From assembly GCA_963803085.1 (NCBI GenBank), contig CAWDLE010000010.1:1-64000 (forward strand): a stretch of 64,000 nt of DNA. The letters are read 5' to 3'. Below are positions 40,894-49,556 of this stretch, piece after piece (within the stretch, counting starts at the first letter, position 1; each line of letters opens with the position of its first letter). Both the position numbers and the translations under genes were made by a program. Below the pieces are notes generated by a model that did no database searches, was not told the origin of the DNA, and saw only the letters and a program-made list of their open reading frames with translations. This stretch comes from JACVRW01 sp963803085 (lineage in GTDB: Bacteria > Actinomycetota > Thermoleophilia > Solirubrobacterales > Thermoleophilaceae).

Positions 40894-43287
40894 GTGATGG
40901 CCATGGAAGCCCACGCCGGTGATGGCGAGGCTGGCTCGAAATCACGTTCGTGGAGTCTCGCGCTGCTCGTCCCGGCCGAGCCGGGTCGAAGAAACCGGCG
41001 GACAGTGGACGGGGTTCTGGTCGCGGCCACTGCCGCTCTGGTCGGGCTCCAGGCCGTGGTCGCTCGGTCGGCTGCCGCTACCGACGAGGAAATCGGGCAG
41101 GCATTCGGCACGCTCCTCGGTTGGGCGGCGGGGCTCTGGCGCGCGCTGCTGGTGGTCACGCTCGCGCTTGCGGTCGTCATCGTCGCGGACGCTGTCGTCC
41201 AGCGGCGATGGCTGCTGGTCCGCGACCTGTTCATCGCCCTGCTTCTGGCGACCGCGGGGGCGAGCGTTCTGGCACGCATCGTCGATTCTGACTGGCTTCC
41301 GCTCCAGGCGGATCCCCTGTCGCACTGGGGGTTCCCCGAGCTCCGTATCGCGTGTGTCGTGGCGGTCATCTCGGTCGCTCGCCCCGAGCTGGTGCGTCCA
41401 ATGCGCGTCGTCGCGGTCTGGCTCGTCGGACTCGCGTCACTCGGCGTTCTCGCGCTCGAGATCGCGCTCCCGGCGGACGTTCTCGCTGGACTCGCGCTCG
41501 GTCTGGGCGCCGGGGCGCTCGTCCGGCTCGCGTTGGGGTCCCCGCTCGGGGCGCCGCCCATGGATCGCGTGCGTGGGGAGCTCGAGTCGCTCGGGGTCCA
41601 CGTCAGCGACCTGCTGATCGCCGAGCGCCAGCAAATGGGTGCCACGGAGTATTTCGGGCACGGTGCAGACGGGGGGTCACTGAAGGTACGCGTGCTGGGT
41701 CGAGACGCACAGGACACACAGCGCGTCGCGCGTCGCTGGCGGCTTCTCGCTTACCGCGACCCGCCGCGGAGCGCACCCATCGGTCGGCTTGAGCAGGTCG
41801 AGCACGAGGCGCTGACGACTCTGATGGCCACGCAGGCCGGCGTTCGCGTGCCCGATGTGGTCACCGCCGGCCTCGGCCCCGACGGCGACGCGTTGCTGGT
41901 CACTCGCCAGCCCGATCTGACCCCGCTGGAGCTCGCGAGCCCCGAGGAGGTGAGCGACGGGCTGCTCCAGGAGCTCTTTCGGCAGGTGGCACTGTTGCAT
42001 GACGCCGGCATCTCCCACGGCAGGCTCAACGTCGGCAACGTCATCGTCGTGGAAGGCGGACCGATGCTGGTCAACCTGTCGGCCGCCACGCTCGCTGCGC
42101 CGGAATCCGCGCTCGACATGGACGTGGCCGAGCTGCTCGTCTCGTGCTGCGTTCTCGTCGGCCCGGAACGCGCGCTGCGCCTGGCCGTGAATGCGGGATG
42201 GTCCGACTCCGTCTCGCGCGTGCTGCCGTACCTGCAGCGCGCGGCGCTGACGCCGCATCTGCGTGATCTCGCCCGCACCCACGAGGTCGATCTCAAGCGC
42301 CTCCGTGGCGCCGCCGCAGCGGCCACCGGGACCGCCGAGCCGGAGATCGCCCCCCTGCGCCGCGTCCGGCTGAAGGACGTACTGACCATGGCCGCGCTGA
42401 TCCTCGCGGCCTACATCCTCATCACGCGGCTTGCTGAGATCGGCTTCGACACGATCGCCCGCGAGCTGCGCGACGCCGAGGTCGCGTGGGTCGTGGTCGC
42501 GCTGCTCATCGCTCAGTCCGCATTCGTCGGGTCGGGGATCTCCGTGCGCGGAGCCGTGAGAGCGCCGCTCGCCCTCCTGCCCTGTGTCGTGCTGCAGTCG
42601 GCGATCAAGTTCATCAACCTCACGGTGCCGAGCTCGGCGGGTCGCATAGGGATGAACCTGCGTTTTCTGCAGCAGATGGGGGTCCCGCGCGCGCAGGCGC
42701 TGGCCGCGGGCGCCGTCGACGACGTGTCCGAGACGATGGTCCAGCTGGCGCTCCTCCTGATCGCGCTTCCGTTGGTGGGCGCGAGCGTCGACACGAGCCA
42801 ATTCCACGGTCCCGATACACGCCTGGTGGTGGGTATCGCCGTCGCGCTCGCCATCAGCGCGGTGGCGGTCATCGCCGTGCCGAAGTTGCGCGACAGGGTG
42901 GTGCCGGACGTGAAGAGCGCTCTGTCAGGCGTCTGGAGCGTCGCCCGGGATCGCCACAAGCGGATCGAGCTGTTCGGGGGAAACGTCCTCTCTGAGCTGA
43001 CCTACTCGATCGCGCTTGGAGCGACCTGCCTCGCGTACGGGGTTCACCTGAACCTGGCTCAGCTCGTCTTCGTCAACAGCTCGGCGGCCGTTCTGTCGAG
43101 CGTGATCCCGTCGCCCGGGGGCATCGGCCCGGCCGAGGCGGCGCTCGCGGCTGGACTGATCGCAATGGGCGTCGACCAGTCGACTGCGTTCGCCGTTGCC
43201 ATCACGCAGCGCCTCTGCACCTTCTACCTCCCTCCGATCTGGGGGTACTTCTCACTGCGATGGCTGGCCCGTCATGGGTATGTCTAG
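40894..43287 (+). CDS. Large membrane protein with kinase-like and LPG-synthase-type domains, copy 2
   Basis: 797 residues as copy 1. Differences include residue 4 (Met for Thr) and the kinase-like loop, where NVIVVDGG became NVIVVEGG (Asp to Glu, near 42,053); the others are silent. The start is ATG 40897 or GTG 40894. The change at the pseudo-metal loop is conservative and leaves the HGRL sequence. Confidence 0.8.
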   Translation: MMAMEAHAGDGEAGSKSRSWSLALLVPAEPGRRNRRTVDGVLVAATAALVGLQAVVARSAAATDEEIGQAFGTLLGWAAGLWRALLVVTLALAVVIVADAVVQRRWLLVRDLFIALLLATAGASVLARIVDSDWLPLQADPLSHWGFPELRIACVVAVISVARPELVRPMRVVAVWLVGLASLGVLALEIALPADVLAGLALGLGAGALVRLALGSPLGAPPMDRVRGELESLGVHVSDLLIAERQQMGATEYFGHGADGGSLKVRVLGRDAQDTQRVARRWRLLAYRDPPRSAPIGRLEQVEHEALTTLMATQAGVRVPDVVTAGLGPDGDALLVTRQPDLTPLELASPEEVSDGLLQELFRQVALLHDAGISHGRLNVGNVIVVEGGPMLVNLSAATLAAPESALDMDVAELLVSCCVLVGPERALRLAVNAGWSDSVSRVLPYLQRAALTPHLRDLARTHEVDLKRLRGAAAAATGTAEPEIAPLRRVRLKDVLTMAALILAAYILITRLAEIGFDTIARELRDAEVAWVVVALLIAQSAFVGSGISVRGAVRAPLALLPCVVLQSAIKFINLTVPSSAGRIGMNLRFLQQMGVPRAQALAAGAVDDVSETMVQLALLLIALPLVGASVDTSQFHGPDTRLVVGIAVALAISAVAVIAVPKLRDRVVPDVKSALSGVWSVARDRHKRIELFGGNVLSELTYSIALGATCLAYGVHLNLAQLVFVNSSAAVLSSVIPSPGGIGPAEAALAAGLIAMGVDQSTAFAVAITQRLCTFYLPPIWGYFSLRWLARHGYV

Positions 43288-43472
43288 GCCGGGCTCTGCG
43301 AGCGGTAGCCCCAGCTCTGCACGATCCGCGGGAGGGCCATGAGCGTGGTTGGGTCAGCGGTGAAGGCGTGGAGGTCGTCGAGGAGCTCGTCCAGGTCATT
43401 GCACGTGATCAGCTGCTCGGCGATCGCGGCGTCCCCGATCTGCTCGAGCGTCATCGGTGCAGAACGCAGCAT
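43284..43472 (-). pseudogene. C-terminal remnant of a SAM methyltransferase (copy 2)
   Basis: Same 62-residue tail as in unit 1 (DDLHAFTADPTTLMALPRIV), same overlap with the end of the membrane protein gene, no change seen. Confidence 0.6.
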
Positions 43473-43582
43473 CTCCCCGGATCCGCTTCCGAGGCAGAAC
43501 GTACGGCAAGAGGTTCTGGGACATGCCCGTCGCTGATTGCAATAGCTATGGTCGCCGGACGCGATCCAGGAGGTGTGACGGC

Positions 43583-44257
43583 ATGTCGGACATGGGCGAG
43601 CGGCTCGACAAGTTCGCTGAGGTCGAAACCGGGGAGGCGTTCACGCTCCAGAACCCGTATCTGCTGAAGATTGAGCTGTCCGAGACGTCCGTTATGGCCC
43701 GCAACGGCGCGATGGTCGCTTACCAGGGCGAAGTGAGGTTCGAACACAAGGGCGGCGGCATCGGCAGGCTGCTCAAGAAGGCCGCGACCGGCGAGTCGCT
43801 ACGGCTGATGCAGGCGACGGGCTCGGGAGAGCTCTTCCTTGCCAGCCAGGCCATGCTGGTCCACGTGATGCGGCTCGACAACGACATGCTGACGGTCAAC
43901 GGCGCCAACATCCTGGCCTTCGAGGCGGGCATCGACTGGGACATCACCAAGGTCAAGGGCGGGGCGGCGGGGGTGCTCGCCGGCGGGCTGTTCAACGTGG
44001 GGCTGCGCGGGAGCGGGCTGGTGGCGCTCGTGTCCGATGGCGAGCCGCTGCGGCTCGACGTCGCCGAGGCGCCAACGTTCGCCGATCCGCAGGCCGCGAT
44101 CGCCTGGTCCGGCGGCGTCACGACGACCCTCAAGTCCGACGTGCAGGCCAAGTCCTTGATCGGCATGGGGTCCGGGGAGAGCTTCCAGCTCGGCCTCTCC
44201 GGTCAGGGGTGGGTGCTCGTGCAGCCCTCCGAGGGGCGCTTCGTAGCGAGCTCCTAG
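43583..44257 (+). CDS. AIM24-family protein, native form (copy 2)
   Basis: 224 residues with the complete family end GWVLVQPSEGRFVASS. Start ATG 43583 after AGGAGGTGTGACGGC. It is the intact version of the gene whose unit-1 copy lost its end at the duplication junction. AIM24 proteins are beta-rich; the mitochondrial member acts in inner-membrane organisation, and the role of bacterial ones is unknown. The convergent SDR gene ends 44 bp further on. Confidence 0.88.
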   Translation: MSDMGERLDKFAEVETGEAFTLQNPYLLKIELSETSVMARNGAMVAYQGEVRFEHKGGGIGRLLKKAATGESLRLMQATGSGELFLASQAMLVHVMRLDNDMLTVNGANILAFEAGIDWDITKVKGGAAGVLAGGLFNVGLRGSGLVALVSDGEPLRLDVAEAPTFADPQAAIAWSGGVTTTLKSDVQAKSLIGMGSGESFQLGLSGQGWVLVQPSEGRFVASS

Positions 44258-44301
44258 GGTGATGCGCAGACGGCCAGGTTCGATGTCGGAGGGCGGCCGC
44301 G

Positions 44302-45045
44302 CTAGCGCACCTGCTCCGTCGGGCGGACCAGGATCTCGTTGATCGCCACGTGTCGTGGTCGCGTGACGATGTAGAGAATCGCGTCGGCGATGTCCTCCGC
44401 CGCGAGAATCTGGTCGATGCCAGCCGGGAGCTGGCTGCGGACTTCCTCGCGGACGTGGGTGACGAGCTCGCTCTTAGTCGCGCCGGGCTCGATCAGCGAC
44501 GAACGGACGTAGCGAGCCGTGACCTCTTGGCGCAAGGCTTCGCTAAAGGTCCCGACGCCGTGCTTGGTGAGCTGGTAGATGCCGCCGCCGGCTCCAACGC
44601 GTCGGCCCGCGACCGAGCTGACGTTAACGAGGTCCGCGACCCGGCGCGGCTCACGCTCGGCGGCGCGCAGGAGGTGCGGGAGCGCGGCGTGGGCGATGTA
44701 GAGCAGCCCCTGGAGGTTGAGCTCAATCATCCGATCCCACTCCTCGGTGGGGGCGTCGACGATCGGGCCGAGCAGCATCACGCCGGCGTTATTGATCACG
44801 ATGTCGAGCCGACCGAGCTCCTGGACGGTCCGCTCGACGGCGGCCAGCGCCTGCTCACGGTTGGTGACATCGGTTTCGATTGCCAAGCCACCGATCTCGG
44901 CAGTGAGCGCGTCAAGCCGGTCCTTGCGGCGCGCGACGGCGGCCACTGTCGCCCCCTGTGCCGCGAGCGCGCGCGCGGTCGCCTCGCCGATCCCGCTGCT
45001 TGCGCCCGTGACGAGCGCGACTGTGTCCCGGAGTCCATTGCTCAT
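44302..45045 (-). CDS. Short-chain dehydrogenase/reductase (classical SDR)
   Basis: 247 residues. Cofactor motif VALVTGASSGIGEATARALA (TGxxxGIG), NNAGVMLLGP, catalytic Ser in LVNVSSVAG and YQLTKHG (Tyr-x3-Lys). Ala-Arg-Arg after the second strand (VAAVARRKDRL) suggests NADP(H). Substrate unknown. Shares a 207-bp divergent promoter region with the second SDR gene. Confidence 0.92.
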   Translation of the reverse strand: MSNGLRDTVALVTGASSGIGEATARALAAQGATVAAVARRKDRLDALTAEIGGLAIETDVTNREQALAAVERTVQELGRLDIVINNAGVMLLGPIVDAPTEEWDRMIELNLQGLLYIAHAALPHLLRAAEREPRRVADLVNVSSVAGRRVGAGGGIYQLTKHGVGTFSEALRQEVTARYVRSSLIEPGATKSELVTHVREEVRSQLPAGIDQILAAEDIADAILYIVTRPRHVAINEILVRPTEQVR

Positions 45046-45252
45046 ACCGCCGAGGTATACCGACCGCGACGGGATGCGCGGGTTCCGCCGCGACCCCGCC
45101 GGTGACTCGCTCCCACTGCCCTGCTGCCGCCACCCGCCGCTAACCCTCCCGGGTCGAGGCGGGTCGATTCAGGGGCAAACCGCCCGCGCGTCGGGCTCAG
45201 CCGGCCTCTGATCTAATCGCCTGGCCATAGAGACCACCGACCGAGGAGAAGC

Positions 45253-46056
45253 ATGGGTGCTCAATGGAATGATGGGCGGCGCTTCGAGGGAAGGGTGGCG
45301 GTGGTTACCGGGGGTGGAGGGACGCTTGGTGGAGCTGTTGCCAGAGGCTTCGGTTCGGAGGGCGCCTCGGTTGCGATCGGCTATCGCTCCTCTCGCTCCC
45401 AGGCTGGGGAAGTCGTGGCGGAACTGGAGGGCCGGGGCGGGCAGGCTCACTCCGGGCTCCTCGACGTCACGGATCAGGACTCGGTCGACGCGTTCGTCGC
45501 CGACGTCGTGAAGCGCTACGGTCGGTTGGACGTCCTCGTCAACGCCGCCGGCCGCCTCGACGAGGCGGACACGGTTAGATTCAGCGAGCTGGACACAGCC
45601 GCGGCGAGCGCCCTCCTACAGGTTGATGTGATCGGAGCGATGCGGATGTGTCACGCGGTGAGGCCGATGATGCTTGAAGGTGGCGGCGGCGCCATCATCA
45701 ACTTCTCGAGCACCTACGGGAACGGGATCAACCCCGACAACGCCATCAACTTCGTTCCCGTCACCTACTCCACCGCGAAGGGAGCGATCCGCGGCCTCAC
45801 CACTACGCTGGCCCGGGACCTGGCCCCGGAAATCCGCGTGAATGCGCTTGCCCCCGGGCCAATCTCAGGCGAATGGGAGACCGAGTGGGGAGTTTCGCCC
45901 GAGCACATCGACGAGGCAATCGCCATGAACCCGCTGAAGCGTTTCGGCAAGCCGGAGGAGATCGCCGAGACCGTCCTGTTCTTGGCTTCGGACGGGGCCG
46001 GGTACATCACCGGTCAGGTAATCCACGTGGATGGCGGCTGGGTAGTGGCCGGGTAG
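45253..46056 (+). CDS. Short-chain dehydrogenase/reductase (FabG-like)
   Basis: 267 residues from ATG 45253 (GGAGAAGC upstream). VAVVTGGGGTLGGAVARGFG is a modified TGxxxGxG motif. VNAAGRLDEADT, NFSSTYG and YSTAKGA (Tyr-x3-Lys) complete the active site, and the end GYITGQVIHVDGGW is typical of FabG-like oxidoreductases. Substrate unknown. Its relation to the divergent SDR is only by position. Confidence 0.92.
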   Translation: MGAQWNDGRRFEGRVAVVTGGGGTLGGAVARGFGSEGASVAIGYRSSRSQAGEVVAELEGRGGQAHSGLLDVTDQDSVDAFVADVVKRYGRLDVLVNAAGRLDEADTVRFSELDTAAASALLQVDVIGAMRMCHAVRPMMLEGGGGAIINFSSTYGNGINPDNAINFVPVTYSTAKGAIRGLTTTLARDLAPEIRVNALAPGPISGEWETEWGVSPEHIDEAIAMNPLKRFGKPEEIAETVLFLASDGAGYITGQVIHVDGGWVVAG

Positions 46057-46258
46057 AGCGCGGCGCTGCTCCCAAGCGTCTGGCAGCCTGCCGATCGGGC
46101 TGAGGATCGCGCCCGCCGACCCCCAAGCCGCAGTCGTACCGGCGCGACGACTGGCTCGACGTCAGCCGCGCGGGGTTTAGGGCTTCCGTGGGCGTGGGCA
46201 GACCGACATCAGGACCCTGCCGCCTGGGCGGGCGGCCACTACTTAGGAGGAGCGAGAG

Positions 46259-47977
46259 ATGCGGCGGTTGTTTGCACTTGGCTTGGCGGTGCTGGTAGTG
46301 CTCGCCGGGGCAGCGCTGAGCGCGGCCCGGCCGGCTACGAAGCAGCAGCAGAGCCAGAGCTATGTGGTTCTCTACGGGAAGGGTGTCTCGGCGGCGCAGG
46401 CCCACGCGGCTGTGAGAGCCGCGGGCGGCCGGATCGTCCGTGAGAATCGCAAGGTCGGCGTGGCCACCGCCCGCTCCTCGAATCCGCGGTTCCTGACGGA
46501 TGCAAGCCGGAGCGCGGCGATCGAGGGAGTCGCGCGCGATAAGCGGATCGGCTACGTCCCGCGCGCCTCGCGCAACGGCAAGGGCGGCGGCGTCGACAAA
46601 TTCGCCTTCGAGAAGGGCGATTTCAACGGTGAGGGCGCCGGCAGCGCGGCGAAGCCGGGCGCGGCTGCCGCCGGTGCGGATCCGCTCGCCTCACTCCAGT
46701 GGGACATGCGGATGATCCACGCGACGCCGGAGGGCTCCCACGCGGTGCAGCCGGGCGATCGTGGCGTCAGTGTCGGCATCATCGACACTGGGATCGACGG
46801 CTCGCATCCCGACATCGCGGCCAACTTCAACAGGGCACTCAGCCGGAACTTCACGACCGACATCCCCGTCGACTCGTTGGGCAACGAGATCGATGGTCCG
46901 TGCGCGGACGAGCCTGACGGTTCGTGCTCGGATCCCGCGGACGTCGACGAGGCCGGCCACGGCACGCACGTCGCCGGCACGGTTGCCGCCGCGGCGAACG
47001 GCATCGGCGTCACGGGTGTCGCGCCGAAGGTGACGCTCGTCAACCTGCGCGCGGGCCAGGACTCAGGGTTCTTCTTCCTGCAGCCCTCGGTCGACGCGCT
47101 CACCTACGCCGGCGACAACGGGATCGATGTGGTCAACATGAGCTACTTCATCGACCCCTGGCTGTTCAACTGCAAGAACAATCCGGCCGACTCGCCGGCC
47201 GAGCAGATGGAGCAGCAGACGATCATCAAGGCGACCGAGCGGGCGCTCGGCTATGCCCACCGCCACGGCGTCACGCTTGTCGCGGCAGCCGGCAACGAGG
47301 CGGTCGACTACAGCAAGACGGTGACCGACACGATTAGCCCGGACTTCCCGCTCGGCACGGAGAAGGAGCGCCAGGTGCCCCCGGGCTGCCTCGACCTCCC
47401 GGCCGAGGGCAAGGACGTCCTCAGCACCACCGCCGTCGGCCCGAGTGAGCGGATGTCGTTCTACTCGTCCTATGGCGTCGGTCTCGCCGACGTGGCGGCC
47501 CCGGGCGGCGACTCGCTCGATACCGCCACCGGGCTGGCCAACCCGCAGAACCGGATCCTCTCCACGTACCCGGAGTTCGTCGCGCGCACTGGCGACATCG
47601 AGCTCGACGGCATCCCGGACGTGGACCCCGCGACCGGCACCCCGATCTCGAACCGGATCATCTGCGAGCGGCGGAGCGACGGGAAATGCACGTACTACGC
47701 GTACCTACAGGGCACGTCGATGGCCTCGCCGCACACCGTCGGCGTCGCAGCGGTGATCGTGAGCGAGTTCGGCAAGCGCGACAAGAAGAAGGGCGGCCTC
47801 GAACTCCGGCCCGACACGGTCGAAAGGATCATGAAGAGGACGGCGCGCGAGCACGCCTGCCCCACGCCCAACCCAACGGAGTTCGACCAGCTCTGTGAGG
47901 GCGGGCTCGAGTACAACGGCTTCTACGGCTCCGGGATCGTGGACGCCTTGAGCGCGGCGACCGCCGGGCGGCACTAG
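46259..47977 (+). CDS. Secreted S8 (subtilisin-family) serine protease
   Basis: 572 residues with a signal peptide (RRLFALGLAVLVVLAGAA), an I9-like propeptide (about residues 35-100: YVVLYGKGVSAAQAHAAVRA) and the S8 catalytic domain. The Asp is in VGIIDTGIDGSHPD, the His in EAGHGTHVAGTVA, the oxyanion Asn in LVAAAGNEAV and the Ser in QGTSMASPHTVGVAA. ATG 46259 follows AGGAGGAGCGAG. Several Cys pairs suggest an exported disulfide-bonded enzyme. It ends just before a strong hairpin terminator. Confidence 0.93.
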   Translation: MRRLFALGLAVLVVLAGAALSAARPATKQQQSQSYVVLYGKGVSAAQAHAAVRAAGGRIVRENRKVGVATARSSNPRFLTDASRSAAIEGVARDKRIGYVPRASRNGKGGGVDKFAFEKGDFNGEGAGSAAKPGAAAAGADPLASLQWDMRMIHATPEGSHAVQPGDRGVSVGIIDTGIDGSHPDIAANFNRALSRNFTTDIPVDSLGNEIDGPCADEPDGSCSDPADVDEAGHGTHVAGTVAAAANGIGVTGVAPKVTLVNLRAGQDSGFFFLQPSVDALTYAGDNGIDVVNMSYFIDPWLFNCKNNPADSPAEQMEQQTIIKATERALGYAHRHGVTLVAAAGNEAVDYSKTVTDTISPDFPLGTEKERQVPPGCLDLPAEGKDVLSTTAVGPSERMSFYSSYGVGLADVAAPGGDSLDTATGLANPQNRILSTYPEFVARTGDIELDGIPDVDPATGTPISNRIICERRSDGKCTYYAYLQGTSMASPHTVGVAAVIVSEFGKRDKKKGGLELRPDTVERIMKRTAREHACPTPNPTEFDQLCEGGLEYNGFYGSGIVDALSAATAGRH

Positions 47978-48008
47978 CGACGACGACCAGCGACAGGACT
48001 GAGACGAG

Positions 48009-48030
48009 CGAGGGGCCGCAAGGCCCCTCG
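48009..48030 (+). terminator. Hairpin terminator after the S8 protease gene
   Basis: CGAGGGGCC (48009-48017), tetraloop GCAA, then the exact complement GGCCCCTCG (48022-48030), 32 bp after the protease stop. There is only a weak T-rich tail (GTTCGGTT), as is usual for high-GC genomes. It lies between two convergent genes. Confidence 0.75.
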
Positions 48031-48103
48031 CCGTTCGGTTCACGTCCGATTCGAAAGCCCGGCTCGGATCCGTGCAGCTGTGTTGGAGCCTGCAAGAAGT
48101 GGG

Positions 48104-48748
48104 CTATGCGCGGCGTGCGCGCCCGAGGATCTTCGGCGCGACGGGAAAGTCGAGCAGCGTGGGGTGGAACGTAAAGCGCTCGATCGACTGGATGTCAAAG
48201 CCTGCGTGGGCGATAGCGGCGTCCGTGTCGCGGCTCGTATGACAGCCGCCCATGGCCCGCTCCCAAAGCCCGCTCGCATCGAGGCCGCGCTGGAGCAGCG
48301 CGGCACGGCGGCGCCGCGAGATGACGTGCTCGTAGAAGCGCAGTTCGCCGCCCGGCCGGATGACACGAGCCAGCTCGGTTAAGGCCGCGGCGGGGTCGGG
48401 GACGCTGCAGAGCAGGCCGGCCGAGACGCCCGCGTCGATCGACCCGTCGGGCGCCGGCAGCGCCTCGGCGGTGCCCGCTACTACTCGAACAGGGACCGGC
48501 GATTCATGCGCGGCAGCCTCCGCCATCGCGCGCAGGTTCGGCTCAGGTTCGACCGCCAGCACCTCGGCCACGGCGCGGGGGTAGTGGCGGAAGTTGATCC
48601 CGGTGCCCGCGCCCACTTCGATCACGCGCCCGGCCAAACCTGCCAGCAACCGGCGCCGGTACACATCCGCACCCTTGCGCTCGGAAATCGCGGCCGAGCG
48701 CGCTAGGCAGCGAGCGAAGAGAGGCCGGGCGGAGGTGTCCAGCGGCAT
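48104..48748 (-). CDS. SAM-dependent methyltransferase (class I)
   Basis: 214 residues from ATG 48748, chosen because GGAGGAG precedes it and the family starts there; a longer frame would read the purine tract. Motif I VIEVGAGTGINFRHYP, LAVEPEPNLRAMAE, GTAEALPAPDGSID and VIRPGGELRFYEHV are typical of methyltransferase type 11. HTSRDTDAAIAHAGFDI is common in phospholipid or small-molecule methylases of this branch. Downstream of the RibD-type reductase on the same strand. Confidence 0.88.
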   Translation of the reverse strand: MPLDTSARPLFARCLARSAAISERKGADVYRRRLLAGLAGRVIEVGAGTGINFRHYPRAVAEVLAVEPEPNLRAMAEAAAHESPVPVRVVAGTAEALPAPDGSIDAGVSAGLLCSVPDPAAALTELARVIRPGGELRFYEHVISRRRRAALLQRGLDASGLWERAMGGCHTSRDTDAAIAHAGFDIQSIERFTFHPTLLDFPVAPKILGRARRA

Positions 48749-48770
48749 GACCTCTGCTCCTCCCGAGGCA

Positions 48771-48821
48771 CCCCCTCCTCCCCTCCTCTCCCTCTTCTCC
48801 CTCTCTCCCACCCCCTCCCCT
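48771..48821 (-). other. 51-nt homopyrimidine/homopurine tract in the reductase-methyltransferase gap
   Basis: From 48771 to 48821 the plus strand is only C and T except one A (48810); the minus strand, which is the transcribed sense here, is GA-rich. It fills most of the 78 bp between the reductase stop and the methyltransferase start. Such tracts can form triplex DNA, and in mRNA they act as extended Shine-Dalgarno-like sequence; neither is shown here. Confidence 0.7.
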
Positions 48822-48826
48822 AGGTG

Positions 48827-49390
48827 TCAGTCCGAGTCAGCGTGAATGCGCCGGTAGCGCTCGTAGATCACGCGCGAGCCGAACGTCCTGGTCTCGATCA
48901 GGTCGAGCGGGACGTCTTCTGTGACCGGCGGCAGGAACGGCGTGCCGCCACCGACGACGACCGGGTAGCGGAACATGCGCAGCTCGTCGACAAGGCCGAG
49001 CTCGATCGCCTGCGCGGCCAGGCCGGCGCCGCCGATCGAGACGTCCTTGTCGGTCGCGTCGAGCGCCGCGGCGATCTCCTCGGCCAGTGACGCCTCGGCG
49101 AGCCGGGCGTTGCCCTGGACGCTCTCGAGCGTGTGGCTGAAGACGACCTTCGGGATCGCGCACCAGACGTCGGCGAACGCGGCCCTGAGCTCGTTGTCGC
49201 GCATCGACGGATCCGTCTCCCACACCAGCATCGCCTCGTAGAGCCTGCGGCCGAGCAGATACCCGCCGAGCTCGCTTACCAGCGCGGTGTGGAAACGAAA
49301 CAGCTCCTCGCTAGGGGCCCCCCACTCGAACGCGCCCTCGCGGTCGGCGATGAAGCCGTCCACGGAGACGCTCATCGAGTAGATCAGCAT
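48827..49390 (-). CDS. RibD C-terminal/dihydrofolate-reductase-like protein
   Basis: 187 residues: start LIYSMSVSVDGFIADREGAF, GGYLLGRRLYEAMLVWE, PKVVFSHTLESV, DVSIGGAGLAAQAIELGLVD and VVVGGGTPFLP. This is the RibD-C/DHFR-like fold common in actinobacteria (NADPH-binding GG-A motif). The reaction is unknown; it need not be folate or riboflavin related. Lies upstream of the methyltransferase gene, with which it may be co-transcribed. Confidence 0.9.
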   Translation of the reverse strand: MLIYSMSVSVDGFIADREGAFEWGAPSEELFRFHTALVSELGGYLLGRRLYEAMLVWETDPSMRDNELRAAFADVWCAIPKVVFSHTLESVQGNARLAEASLAEEIAAALDATDKDVSIGGAGLAAQAIELGLVDELRMFRYPVVVGGGTPFLPPVTEDVPLDLIETRTFGSRVIYERYRRIHADSD

Positions 49391-49556
49391 GGCTTCAGAC
49401 CGTCGGGCCGGAGCGACCGACGATGATCGGTGATGAGGTCCACTCTGAGGCTCGACATCGGGCTCTCCTTCCTTCAGCGGTGTGCTTCGCCGTAGGGACC
49501 GATCGCGAGACGAGAACTCATCGTCGTGGGCGGTCTAAGCGATCGTACGGCTTGCC

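Larger units (their letters stand above)
39286..44241 (+). repeat. 4,956-bp tandem duplication, unit 2
   Basis: Second unit, about 99.8% identical to unit 1, joined head to tail at 39285/39286 inside the AIM24 gene of unit 1. At its right end (44241) the sequence changes to the native AIM24 ending (CGTAGCGAGCTCCTAG). So the ancestral order is that of unit 2's right end, and unit 1's left end marks the other breakpoint. Confidence 0.92.

Noticed and set aside
34395..44257. Long minus-strand and plus-strand frames of 200-380 codons opposite the duplicated genes
   Set aside because: They are Arg/Pro/Ser-rich shadow frames of high-GC genes, present opposite every real gene, and resemble no family.
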